Made by a program: the position numbers and the translations under genes. Shown here piece by piece: positions 1 to 7,265 of a stretch of DNA of 17,575 nt. This DNA is from Pseudomonadota bacterium (GTDB taxonomy: Bacteria; Myxococcota_A; Polyangia; Haliangiales; Haliangiaceae), in assembly GCA_023428295.1 (NCBI GenBank), contig JAEYYV010000123.1, forward strand, positions 1 to 17,575. The letters are read 5' to 3'. The notes under the pieces are model-generated. The model saw nothing but the letters and a program-made list of their open reading frames with translations, searched no databases and had not been told where the DNA came from. Positions within the stretch are counted from its first letter, which is position 1. Every line of letters begins with the position of its first letter.

Positions 1-317
1 ACGTCACATCACGGGCAAGGTCGTTCCGCGGAAGCGCGACATCACCCACGCCACGATCCGCGGATCGGTCGCGCAGTGCCGCGAGTGCCCACGTGGGCCC
101 AACCATCGGTGCGCTGCGATCGCGAGCAGGTTGACGACATTCACCCAGACCGCCTCGTCCGCGGGCGATCGCAGCAGCGCTCGCATTCCGCGCGCATGGT
201 TGACGCGAGATGTAGCAGCGCGCAGAGCGTCGGGCCGCGCAGGACCACGTCGCAACCGCGCTCCGAGATCCTGCCAAGCGACAACAGCCCGAACGTTCGC
301 GTTCGAGAGCTATCGAG
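1..317. repeat. Array unit 1
   Basis: This unit may be preceded by more copies outside the window. It has both 12-bp palindromes (55-66 and 87-98) and two GCGATCGC octamers (116-123 and 165-172). Confidence 0.8.
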
Positions 318-642
318 ACGTCACATCACCGGGAAAGGTTGTTCCGCGCAAGCGCGACATCACCCACGCCACGATCCGCGGATCGGTCGCGCAGTGCCGA
401 GTGCCCACGTGGGCCCAACCATCGATGCGCTGCGATCGCGAGCAGGTTGACGACATTCACCCAGTCCGCCTCGTCCGCGGGCGATCGCAGCAGCGCTCGC
501 CGTCCGCATCGACTGCGCGCATCGTTGACGCGAGATGTAGCAGCGCGCAGAGCGTCGGGCCGCGCAGGACCACGTCGCAACCGAGCTCCGAGATCCTGCC
601 AAGCGACAACAGCCCGAACGTTCGCGCTCGAGCTCTATCGAG
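318..642. repeat. Array unit 2
   Basis: This is a close relative of units 1, 3 and 4. It has GATCCGCGGATC at 373-384, followed by GCCCACGTGGGC. Confidence 0.85.
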
Positions 643-1006
643 ACGTCACATCACCGGGAAAGGTTATTTCGCGGAAGACGGCGCGACGTCACTCAACGCC
701 ACGATCCGCGGATCGGTCGCGCAGTGCCGCGAGTGCCCACGTGGGCCCAACCATCGATGCGCTGTGATCGCGAGCCGGTTGACGACATTCACCCAGCTGA
801 GCCATCGGGGGATAGCACCCTGGTGCCGGCAGACCGGTCCGCCTCGTCCGCGGGCGATCGCAGCAGCGCTCGCATTCCGCGCGCATCGTTGACGCGAGAT
901 GTAGCAGCGCGCAGAGCGTCGGGCCGCACAGGACCACGTCGCAACCGCGCTCCGAGATCCTGCCAAGCGACAACAGCCCGAACGTTCGCGCTCGAGCTCT
1001 ATCGAG
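643..1006. repeat. Array unit 3, carrying a 41-bp insertion
   Basis: This unit is nearly identical in layout to unit 2 apart from 41 extra bases at 797-837. Without them it would be 323 bp. The first GCGATCGC octamer has mutated to GTGATCGC. Confidence 0.85.
797..837. other. 41-bp insertion in array unit 3
   Basis: Unit 3 reads ACCCAG, then 41 novel bases, then TCCGCCTCG. Unit 2 reads ACCCAG directly into TCCGCCTCG. The insert contains a short hairpin (GCACC, CT, GGTGC). No target-site duplication is obvious. It could be an insertion in this unit or an ancestral segment lost from the others. Confidence 0.75.
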
Positions 1007-1349
1007 ACGTCACATCACCGGGAAAGGTTGTTTCGCGGAAGACGGCGCGACGTCACTCAACGCCACGATCCGCGGATCGGTCGCGCAGTGCCGCGAGTGC
1101 CCACGTGGGCCCAACCATCGGTGCGCTGCGGTCGCGAGCCGGTTGTCGACAATCACCAGTTCACCTCGTCAGCGGGCGATCGCAGCAGCGCTCGCCGTCC
1201 GCATCGCCCGCCGCATCGGTTGGCGCGAGATGTCGCAGCGTACAGATTGTCGGGCTCGCGGCGGCCGCGCAGGACTACGTCGCAACCGCGCTGCATCGAG
1301 ATCCTGCCAAGCGACAATCAGCAGACGTTCGCGTTCGAGCTCTATCGAG
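1007..1349. repeat. Array unit 4
   Basis: GATCCGCGGATC lies at 1067-1078 and GCCCACGTGGGC is present. The right half has small insertions compared with units 2 and 3, so divergence begins here. Confidence 0.8.
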
Positions 1350-1818
1350 ACGTCCCATCAACGGGCAAGGTTGTTTCGCGGAAGACAGCGCGACGTCACT
1401 CAACGCCACGATCCGCGGATCGGTCGCGCGGGCCGACAGCCCACGTGGGCGCAGTTGCGACACTCGCGTTGACCTCGAGCTCTCAACAACGTACGCGTAA
1501 CGCCATCGCTGCCAGATCGTTGGCGACCATCGCGACCATCGGGCGCCGCCTTCGACACCACGACCTCCTCCTGTCGCCAACGCGAGCACCGTCACCGTGC
1601 GCACCACGCGCCGCGCCGTCGTATCGGCTGCGACCATCGCGGTATCGTTCGCGACCGTCACAATCACAACATCGTTCGCGGCCCGCACATCCTTGGCCAT
1701 CGCAGCATCGTCGCGACGCGCGAGCCAGTTCGACGCGCCTAGCAACCGCGCTCCCTCGAGAACATCTATCGAGCTCACCCCGTACGCTCGTGTTCGAGAT
1801 CCATCGAGAAACACCCGG
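1350..1818. repeat. Array unit 5, expanded and diverged
   Basis: The first 100 bases match the other units, including GATCCGCGGATC at 1410-1421 and GCCCACGTGGGC at 1439-1450. The middle is replaced by a longer stretch rich in short ATCGCGACC-like iterations, including GCGACCATCGCGACCATCG at 1523-1541. The 3' end again resembles the CGAGCTC...ATCGAGA end of the unit. Confidence 0.7.
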
Positions 1819-1980
1819 ACGTCACATCGAACGGGCAAGGTGTTCCGCGAAGCTCGGCGGAAGACGGCGCGACGTCACCCACGCCACGATCCGCGGATCG
1901 GTCGCGCGAGCCGACAGCCCACGTGGGGCGTTGCGCTCGCGTTGACCTCGTTCGCGACCATCGCGACCATCGCAATATCG
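1819..1980. repeat. Array unit 6, partial
   Basis: Only the first part of the unit is present, with GATCCGCGGATC at 1888-1899 and a one-mismatch GCCCACGTGGGG. It also carries GCGACCATCGCGACCATCG at 1954-1972, the same 19-mer as in unit 5. The repeat ends just before the IS66 remnant. Confidence 0.7.
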
Positions 1981-2004
1981 GCCCGTGAAGCCGCGCGCGC
2001 GGCA

Positions 2005-2335
2005 GCCCACCGTGACGGCGGCAATGGAGAGAGCGAGCAGCCGGACCTTCCGAGTCATGCGCGGCAGCACGTCCCGCAGATACTCGAGCGGATCGACGCC
2101 AGCGAGCCGGCACGAACCGAGGAGCGAGGACGCGATCGCTGCGCGCTCGGCGCCAGCGTCGGATCCTGCGAAGAGTAGTTCTTCCGCGTCATCGCCGTGC
2201 GGACGTGGAGTCGCTCGATGACGTTGTCCATCGGCACGTAGCCGTCGTCGAGGAAGCGACCGAGCGCGACCTGGTGGTTCTCGAAGTACCGGAGTGCGAT
2301 GCCCACAGCGCGTCGAGCTTCTTGTTCGGGCTGGA
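2005..2335 (-). pseudogene. IS66-family transposase, C-terminal remnant with two frameshifts
   Basis: On the minus strand the sequence encodes, in pieces, the end of an IS66-type (TnpC) DDE transposase. SPNKKLD is in one frame (near 2310-2335). AVGIALRYFENHQVALGRFL, then DDGYVPMDN, VIERL and TRKNY follow in a second frame (about 2182-2310). LLFAGSDAGAERAAIASSLL and SCRLAGVDPLEYLRDVLPRM follow in a third (about 2055-2186). This matches the known IS66 C-terminal pattern, in which a DN-x-x-ER block carries the last catalytic Glu and is followed by GRKN, FAGSDAGAERAA and YLRDVLPR. One missing base near 2184 and another indel near 2310 break the frame, and the N-terminal three quarters are absent. 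It is a dead fragment. No terminal inverted repeat could be identified. Confidence 0.85.
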
Positions 2336-2939
2336 GATCCATCACATCGTCACGCGTGCGGAGGGAGGCTCGCACGATCCGTCGAACCTGACGCTTCGGT
2401 GCAGCTCGTGTCACACCGCGCATCACGAGGGACGCATGACGATCCGCGGCGTCGCACCACATTCCCTCGAGACGATCGGCAACGCGGTACCGATTCCGGT
2501 CGTGACTCGCGAGGATCTCGAGGAGGTATCCGTGCCCGCGCCGATCGTGACGCACGCGCGCGACGAGATCCGTGTCGAGCGTGCATCGGCAATACAAATT
2601 GCGACGGCGGCGTACTTGCGTCGCCGAGAACAACACCGCGTAACGAGAATCGCCGGCGTTGACGTCGACGGCGCTCGCAGCACGATTCGTTTCACGACCA
2701 TCTCCGGCACCAGCATCGTGGCCGGTGACGTTGCCCGACAACCTCTCAAGTCAGCATCGAGCATTCGATCGTGTGGGACTCGACAAGAACTCGACCCCGA
2801 ACATCGAGGGCTGCAGACCCTTCGTCGGCACGATTCGGGGCCCATCGCCAGCGCTGGACGATCGGAAACCCGCTGTTCGGAAGCCCAACATGTGAAGTCG
2901 TTCCTCTACGATCTCGGCGCTGATGAAGCCCCGCCATGA
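2331..2939 (+). pseudogene. HNH endonuclease, 5'-truncated remnant
   Basis: An open frame beginning within the antisense of the IS66 fragment becomes recognisable at 2331. It reads LEIHHIVTRAEGGSHDPSNL and then RCSSCHTAHHEGRM, the HNH (His-Me finger) ββα-metal core: the HH pair, the Asn of SNL, the CxxC knuckle and the final His. Homologues normally have an N-terminal part with another Cys pair upstream of LEIHH; here it is replaced by the IS66 debris, so the gene is truncated. The frame stays open to 2939, but after about 2590 the translation loses any recognisable domain. HNH proteins of this type are usually mobile-element or DUF222-like nucleases. This one is probably non-functional. Confidence 0.7.
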
Positions 2940-3021
2940 GCAATGCGAATCCGTGTGCTCATGCGCCACGTCACCCACACCGGTTTCCCCTACGAAGTAC
3001 GCGGGTTGCACACCGTGTGAG

Positions 3022-3037
3022 GGGGGATTTTTCCCCC
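3022..3037. other. Perfect GGGGGA / TCCCCC hairpin upstream of the VWA gene
   Basis: A 6-bp perfect inverted repeat with a TTTT loop stands in the roughly 200-bp gap before the VWA lipoprotein gene. It has no T-tract after it, so it is not a normal terminator. It may be an operator or simply chance. A TTGACC hexamer follows at 3046-3051, but no good -10 is seen at the right distance. Confidence 0.35.
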
Positions 3038-3146
3038 GGGGACGATTGACCCCATTTGCAATATCCTGGATCCGTTGATCCTGGGGCACCTCGCCCCGTG
3101 GTCCCGCATTTGCTTTGGTATCCACGACTTCCAAGGAGCCGTCCGC

Positions 3147-4283
3147 ATGAATCGCCTGCACTACGCCGCTGTACTTGCTGCTCTCACGTTTGGAGGAGGC
3201 TGTGGACCGAAAGAGTTCGGCAGCCTCTGTGATGATCCGACGAACGCGCCGGCGACCTGCAACGAAGCCTGCGACCCGTTGCCGGGTGCCGCGAATAGCT
3301 GTCCTAGTGGATGGCACTGCTCGCCCGACGGCTTCTGCAACGCGCAGTGCACCGTGGGCGGAGGCCAGTGCGGCGAGAACTACACGTGCACCGACGATGG
3401 ACGCTGCGTTGACGACAGCGAACCTGGCAGCAACGGACCGGATGCGAACTGCCCGGCGGTGAACTTCACGCCGATGCCGACGACGCCCTCGATCCAGCTC
3501 GTGCTGGATCAGTCGGGCTCGATGTTCCCGACGCGTTACCCCCAGATGCGTGATGCGCTCGTGAACCCCACGACGGGTGTCGTCTCGACCCTGGAGACCA
3601 AGGCGTACTTCGGTTCGCTTCTCTACACGTGCAACGGCAACCAGGACGCCTTCACGACGGTCCCGCGCGCGCTGAACAACGCAGCGGCGATTCGCACGTC
3701 GATCGATTCGAAGATGAACGGCGACAACACGCCGACGGCGGCCGCGATCAATGCTGCGGTCGCGAGTTTCACGGCGAACCCGCCGCCGGCTGGCTCGCCA
3801 CCTGTCATCGTTCTCGCAACAGACGGTTTGCCGAACAGCTGCAACGGAATCAACGATCCGCAAGGCGCGTCGGTGGCCGCCGCACGTGCAGCGTACACGG
3901 CAGGCATCCCCGTCTACGTGCTCGCGATCAACCAGAACAGCCAGCACTTCCAGGACGTGGCGAACGCGGGCCAAGGGTGGGTCGCCGGTCAGCCGAACGT
4001 CACGTACTACCCGACCACGAACGCTGCGGATCTCGCGGCTGCGTTCCAGACCATCATCAACGGCGTCATCTCGTGTGACCTCTCGCTGACGGCGACGATC
4101 GACGACGGTCAGGCGATGAACGGCACGGTCGTCATCAACGGCATGACGCTGCAGTACGGCGTCGACTGGATCCTGGTGAACGGCAACGTCATCCGCGTCC
4201 AGGGCGCCGCATGCACGGCGCTCAAGAACTCCGCGAACCCGACGGTGTCGGCGCAGTTCCCCTGCGGCAGCATCATCTTCTAA
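3147..4283 (+). CDS. VWA-domain lipoprotein with Cys-rich N-terminal region
   Basis: This encodes 378 aa. The start at 3147 is set by AAGGAG at 3133-3138 and by a signal peptide beginning MNRLHYAAVLAAL. A likely lipidation Cys at residue 19 (GGGC, a loose lipobox) suggests an exported lipoprotein. Residues 19-102 contain twelve cysteines in EGF-like spacing and are probably disulfide-bonded. The VWA domain starts near residue 115 and has a complete MIDAS metal site: DQSGS at 121-125, Thr195/197 in NTPTAA, and Asp226 in ATDG. After the VWA fold (to about residue 310) comes a C-terminal β-rich domain of roughly 65 residues with two Cys. Such proteins in myxobacteria are probably adhesive or protein-binding, and the ligand is unknown. 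The gene stands alone and ends at a strong terminator. Confidence 0.9.
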   Translation: MNRLHYAAVLAALTFGGGCGPKEFGSLCDDPTNAPATCNEACDPLPGAANSCPSGWHCSPDGFCNAQCTVGGGQCGENYTCTDDGRCVDDSEPGSNGPDANCPAVNFTPMPTTPSIQLVLDQSGSMFPTRYPQMRDALVNPTTGVVSTLETKAYFGSLLYTCNGNQDAFTTVPRALNNAAAIRTSIDSKMNGDNTPTAAAINAAVASFTANPPPAGSPPVIVLATDGLPNSCNGINDPQGASVAAARAAYTAGIPVYVLAINQNSQHFQDVANAGQGWVAGQPNVTYYPTTNAADLAAAFQTIINGVISCDLSLTATIDDGQAMNGTVVINGMTLQYGVDWILVNGNVIRVQGAACTALKNSANPTVSAQFPCGSIIF

Positions 4284-4304
4284 CCAACGCTACGCGTGAC
4301 CTCG

Positions 4305-4336
4305 ACGCCCCGAGCCATCGGGGCGTTTTCGTTTTT
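4305..4336 (+). terminator. Rho-independent terminator of the VWA gene
   Basis: A perfect 9-bp stem (ACGCCCCGA / TCGGGGCGT) with a GCCA loop is followed by TTTCGTTTTT. It lies 22 bp after the VWA stop. The T-run is only on the plus strand, so it does not serve the convergent acetyltransferase gene equally well. Confidence 0.92.
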
Positions 4337-4349
4337 CGGCGTGCGACGG

Positions 4350-4847
4350 TCAGGGCGCGCGCGGCGTCAGTGGGCGCGCCATGCGCAGCGCTTTTTGCCC
4401 GCGATCGTAGGTCGCGGAGCCATCGATGATGCGGAAGCCCGCGCGCGCGTACATGCGTTGCGCGCCCGTGTTGGTCTCGGCGACCGTCAGGCGCAGCGCG
4501 TCGATCTTGGAGGACGGCGCGACACGCTCGGCGACCTCGATGACATGCGTCAGGAGCTTCGAGCCGATGCCGCGGCGCTGTTGCGATGGAAGCACCGCGA
4601 GCGCGAGCAGGTCGGCGATGACGCGCTGGTTGGCGAGGCTGCCGCTTCCGGTCGGGTCTTCCATGTAGAAGCCGAGCATCGCGAAGCCGCGGCCGCGGCC
4701 TTGGACATCGTGATCGATCCAGGCGAGCACGCCGGGCTGATCGAGCCACGAGGGAAGAATGCGCGTGTAGTCACCGAGGTCCGCGTAGGCCTCGGCGCCG
4801 GTCGCGATGATCCACGGGTGGTCGCTAACTTCGGCGCGACGAATCAT
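4350..4847 (-). CDS. GNAT-family N-acetyltransferase
   Basis: This 165-aa protein has the size and layout of a single-domain GCN5-related acetyltransferase, which moves an acetyl group from acetyl-CoA to an amine. Motif A is clear: LLALAVLPSQQRRGIGSKLL, with the Q/R-x-x-G-x-G pyrophosphate loop at residues 90-95. Motif B follows as AETNTGAQRMYARAGF (residues 123-138), with the usual Asn and Tyr. The ATG at 4847 gives MIRRAEVSDHPWI, a typical GNAT N-terminus. It begins 21 bp after the HARE-HTH stop on the same strand, so the two are probably co-transcribed. The substrate cannot be read from the sequence. Confidence 0.9.
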   Translation of the reverse strand: MIRRAEVSDHPWIIATGAEAYADLGDYTRILPSWLDQPGVLAWIDHDVQGRGRGFAMLGFYMEDPTGSGSLANQRVIADLLALAVLPSQQRRGIGSKLLTHVIEVAERVAPSSKIDALRLTVAETNTGAQRMYARAGFRIIDGSATYDRGQKALRMARPLTPRAP

Positions 4848-4868
4848 CGGAACGTGGAGCGCGTGCGA

Positions 4869-5216
4869 TCAGCCAGCGAAGCCGCCGCCGGTCGCTTCGC
4901 TATCGGTGCGCGCGCGAGTCGAGGGCGCGGCGACAGCCGGCTTGCGCGCGGGCAGTGCGCTCATCGGCGTGGTGGCAGAGACAGGTGTGGTGGCGGTAGC
5001 GAGCGTGCGAAGCGTGTAACGACCGGGCGACGTGCGAACGAAGAGAGAGCCTTCGCCCTTCTTCTTGATGTCCATCGAGAGGTCGCGAGCGACGACGGTG
5101 TCAGGAGTCTTCGACTTGCTGGGAAGGCGCACACCCGCTCGTTCCACGATCTCGCGAACCGACATTGGTACGGCGGTCTCGCGCAGGATCTCCTCAACCA
5201 CAGCAAGCGTACTCAT
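4869..5216 (-). CDS. Stand-alone HARE-HTH (winged-helix) domain protein
   Basis: This is a 115-aa protein. Residues 2-70 match the HARE-HTH fold (HB1/ASXL/restriction-enzyme HTH, also in the RNA polymerase δ subunit): an N-terminal helix VVEEILRETA, then PMSVREIVERAG, a variable loop, VVARDLSMDIKKKG, and the wing SLFVRTSPGRYTLR. Residues 71-115 are a low-complexity Ala/Thr/Pro tail. The start is supported by AGGGAGG (complement at 5227-5233), 10 nt upstream of ATG. HARE-HTH modules are proposed to read DNA modification or act with polymerase. A free-standing copy with a disordered tail could be a small DNA-binding or polymerase-associated regulator. It is probably in an operon with the downstream acetyltransferase. 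Confidence 0.82.
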   Translation of the reverse strand: MSTLAVVEEILRETAVPMSVREIVERAGVRLPSKSKTPDTVVARDLSMDIKKKGEGSLFVRTSPGRYTLRTLATATTPVSATTPMSALPARKPAVAAPSTRARTDSEATGGGFAG

Positions 5217-5290
5217 GACCGTCGTGCCTCCCTCGAAAACGTTTGCGACTCACGTACCGTCGAGACGTTGGCCATCCTAGCGCCGTCGGT

Positions 5291-5327
5291 TTCCGGAACC
5301 AGTCTTGACATGGTTTTTTTTCCGGAA
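5291..5327. promoter_or_regulatory. Paired TTCCGGAA palindromes flanking TTGACA
   Basis: Two identical 8-bp palindromes (5291-5298 and 5320-5327) lie 29 bp apart, close to three helical turns. A consensus -35 hexamer, TTGACA, lies between them at 5305-5310. No good -10 is visible 16-18 bp downstream. They sit in the 276-bp gap between the divergent HARE-HTH and 399-aa protein genes. They could be an operator controlling either, which is inference only. Confidence 0.4.
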
Positions 5328-5492
5328 GGTTTTGGGTCGCGTGAAGCGAGGTTGATGGAGGTTGAATTTTTCTGGCGGTGTGGTCCGTCCGAGCCCGCAC
5401 GTTGAGAGCTGGAGCCGTTGCGCCCTGGTTGCGTGTGAGCGAATGCTCGGCCGGGGTGCGATTGCCGCACCAAATCGATTGGGAGGACGACG

Positions 5493-6692
5493 ATGGAACC
5501 TGGAATTGTCGAGGTAATCACCCTGCTGCTCGGAATCTCCGGGTTTGGCATCCAACAGAACCCGAAGGCGCCGACGCCGGAGGTGTCGCTGCAGTACGCG
5601 ATGCCGGACGCGGATGTCGTCGTTCATTTCGATGCGGGCGCGGTTATTCCAAACAACTACAAGGTTCTGACCGGGCTGCCGAACAACCCGAACATCAAGT
5701 CGTCGCCCGAGCTCGCGAAGATGGTGCGCAAGGTGATCGGTGAAGTCGAGGGTGGCCGCGGGCTCGCGAAGACCGCGACGGGAATCGACCTCGCGACGGA
5801 CATCAACGACGCGACGGTGTTCTTCCAGATCGTGCCGAACCGCGATCCGAAGGTGTTGGCGGTGATGCACGGCAAGTTCAGCCCGGTGAACCTCGACAAG
5901 ATGGCGAAGATGCAGCGGGGGAGGACGGTCCAGAAGCTCGGGGACTCGGCGTACCTCGATCTCGGCGACGAGAATGCGGTGGCCGTCACGAGGGACGGCA
6001 CGGTAGTGGCTGGCAACGCGACGCTCGTGAAGGAGCGTGCTGCGGCCACGTGGAGGCCGCCCACCCGCGCACCGAACTCGAACCTCGCGTACGCCGCCGA
6101 GGTGCTCGCGCAGAAGCCCGTGTTCTCGCTCGTCATGACGATGTCGCCGACCGCGCGCAAGGAGGCGGTCGACAAGATCGGTGGCAGGAACTTCGCGACG
6201 GACATCGTCCAGCGTCACAAGCTCGCGTCGTTCAGCATCTACGCGGACGGTGTGGGCTGGACGTGGATCGACACCACCAAGAACGGGCTCGATGCGATGG
6301 AGCTGATGTCGCAAGGTGCGCTCGAGCTCATGAAGGCCGGCCACATCGCGCCGCGTGGCATCGCGAAGGTGATGCTCGGCGGGCTCGAGTCCTACCGGGG
6401 CACGACCAAGCAGGTCAACGACGTGCTCCAGCGCAAGGTCGAGGTCCTGAAGGTCGTGGACGCGTACACGGGTGACGGCAACTTCAAGCAGTCCATCACC
6501 AAGGATCCGCGATCGCTGAAGCTCACCGTGCGCGCGCAGGGCAAGTCGCTCAGCGAGGTCGTTCCCGCAGGCCTCGTGCTGCCCGCCGCTGGATTCCTCA
6601 TGTTCACGGCGGGTCGCGCAGAGTCGACGCCGCCCACGATGGTCTCGCCGCCCGCGCTTTCGCCTCCGCCGCCACCCGGCAAGCGGTTCTGA
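5493..6692 (+). CDS. Unrecognised 399-aa protein with hydrophobic ends
   Basis: I do not recognise a family. The start is well supported by GGGAGG at 5481-5486, six nt before ATG. Residues 4-20 (GIVEVITLLLGISGFGI) form a short hydrophobic segment that could be a membrane anchor or atypical signal. The body has two α/β halves: about 30-180, with DVVVHFDAGAVIPNNYK and a β-rich AYLDLGDENAVAVTRDGTVV, and about 195-350, with FSLVMTMSP and SFSIYADGVGWTWID. The repeated organisation resembles DUF3352-like or other periplasmic two-lobed proteins, but this is weak. A second hydrophobic stretch at 356-372 is followed by a Pro-rich tail (SPPALSPPPPPGKRF). The stop lies one base from the end of the convergent gene. 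Confidence 0.8.
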   Translation: MEPGIVEVITLLLGISGFGIQQNPKAPTPEVSLQYAMPDADVVVHFDAGAVIPNNYKVLTGLPNNPNIKSSPELAKMVRKVIGEVEGGRGLAKTATGIDLATDINDATVFFQIVPNRDPKVLAVMHGKFSPVNLDKMAKMQRGRTVQKLGDSAYLDLGDENAVAVTRDGTVVAGNATLVKERAAATWRPPTRAPNSNLAYAAEVLAQKPVFSLVMTMSPTARKEAVDKIGGRNFATDIVQRHKLASFSIYADGVGWTWIDTTKNGLDAMELMSQGALELMKAGHIAPRGIAKVMLGGLESYRGTTKQVNDVLQRKVEVLKVVDAYTGDGNFKQSITKDPRSLKLTVRAQGKSLSEVVPAGLVLPAAGFLMFTAGRAESTPPTMVSPPALSPPPPPGKRF

Positions 6693-6693
6693 G

Positions 6694-7197
6694 CTAGCCC
6701 GCGAGCTCTGCGCGCCGCAGGTGCGTGACCAGCTCGCGGATCGTTGTCAGGTCCTCGAACTCGACGGGCTCGGGGTCCATGTTGACGCTGACCTCGATGA
6801 TCATGTCGTCGTCGATGGGCATCATCTCGTCGCGTCCCGCGCGACGATCGCCGACGCGACGCTCGTAGCGGAACACGCGCGAGTCAGCCTTGCCGATGCG
6901 GCGGTCGTTGCGTCGGCGCTCCCGCGAGACGGCGATGCGAAGGTCCGCGATCGTGTTCGGCATCGGGTTTAGCGTGAGCAGCTGTCCCGAGCAGTTGAAG
7001 CACATCGGCTTCCAGCTCCCGAACAGCTCGACGGCACGTAAGACCTTGCGGCGCTTCTCGCTGCACGTGACGCACTTCGCGCCCATGCCGACCGGCCGAG
7101 AATCTACCCACCGCGCGTAGCAGCCCCAACAGCGTCCACGACGCAACTCGGAGACCTTAGCGCTGCAGACTTCGCACGTTGAGAGACGTTCGATCAC
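6694..7197 (-). CDS. Protein with four CxxC pairs (zinc-finger-like), function unknown
   Basis: This encodes 167 aa, beginning at a GTG (7197) chosen because GAAGGAG stands eight nt before it. The longer in-frame ATG at 7284 would run across the divergent nuclease promoter and start. Four CxxC pairs lie at residues 8/11, 23/26, 42/45 and 66/69, enough for two zinc-ribbon or treble-clef sites. The middle (about 90-125) is strongly basic with repeated Arg pairs (RERRRNDRR, YERRVGDRR). The C-terminus is acidic. That pattern suggests a nucleic-acid or protein-binding adaptor. It is divergent from the RecB-like nuclease gene, 68 bp apart, which hints at a shared role. No catalytic motif was seen. 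Confidence 0.8.
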   Translation of the reverse strand: MIERLSTCEVCSAKVSELRRGRCWGCYARWVDSRPVGMGAKCVTCSEKRRKVLRAVELFGSWKPMCFNCSGQLLTLNPMPNTIADLRIAVSRERRRNDRRIGKADSRVFRYERRVGDRRAGRDEMMPIDDDMIIEVSVNMDPEPVEFEDLTTIRELVTHLRRAELAG

Positions 7198-7251
7198 GGC
7201 TTGCACTCCTTCGGTGGTAGGGCACGCGCCGACGAGGGACAAGTTTTCGGC

Positions 7252-7257
7252 TAGGCT
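7252..7257 (+). promoter_or_regulatory. -10-like TAGGCT, leaderless start of the nuclease gene
   Basis: TAGGCT is followed by eight bases and then the GTG start. No Shine-Dalgarno sequence is present. No clear -35 is visible. Confidence 0.5.
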
Positions 7258-7265
7258 AGCGGACC

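Larger units (their letters stand above)
1..1980. repeat. Tandem array of six diverged 317-470 bp units
   Basis: Six head-to-tail copies begin at 1, 318, 643, 1007, 1350 and 1819, each near the string ACGTC(A/C)CATC. All six contain the 12-bp palindrome GATCCGCGGATC (55, 373, 703, 1067, 1410, 1888). Units 1-5 contain the palindrome GCCCACGTGGGC, and unit 6 has it with one mismatch. Several units also carry GCGATCGC once or twice and a CTCGA/TCGAG hairpin next to GACGTC. Unit spacings are 317, 325, 364, 343 and 469 bp. None is divisible by three, so no reading frame survives from unit to unit, and I see no credible gene here. Units 2-4 are the most alike; units 5 and 6 are more diverged and end next to transposase debris. 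The array reaches the window edge and probably continues to the left. Its function is unknown. Confidence 0.9.

Noticed and set aside
4..1838. Long open frames on both strands inside the repeat array, some with conserved-looking peptides such as WVNVVNLLAIAAHRWLG
   Set aside because: The similarity follows only from DNA repetition. Unit spacings are never multiples of three, frames change from copy to copy, and there is no start signal or recognisable domain.
1..1980. CRISPR array
   Set aside because: Units are more than 300 bp, repeats are not separated by unique spacers, and no cas genes are present. The Cas4-like nuclease is 5 kb away and has no other Cas neighbours.
1..1980. Replication origin or iteron array
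   Set aside because: There are no DnaA boxes, no AT-rich unwinding stretch and no initiator gene nearby.
3081..3097. GGGGC-ACCTC-GCCCC hairpin before the VWA gene
   Set aside because: It is short, GC-only and without a T-tract. It could be chance in this GC-rich sequence.
2751..3974. 407-aa minus-strand open frame
   Set aside because: It is antisense to the VWA gene for most of its length and Arg/Val-rich in the manner of GC-frame shadows. The terminal part (2755-2940) looks slightly protein-like but matches nothing I know.
5305..5310. TTGACA as a full promoter for the 399-aa protein
   Set aside because: The -35 is perfect but no acceptable -10 is found 16-18 bp downstream. It is kept only as part of the palindrome observation.
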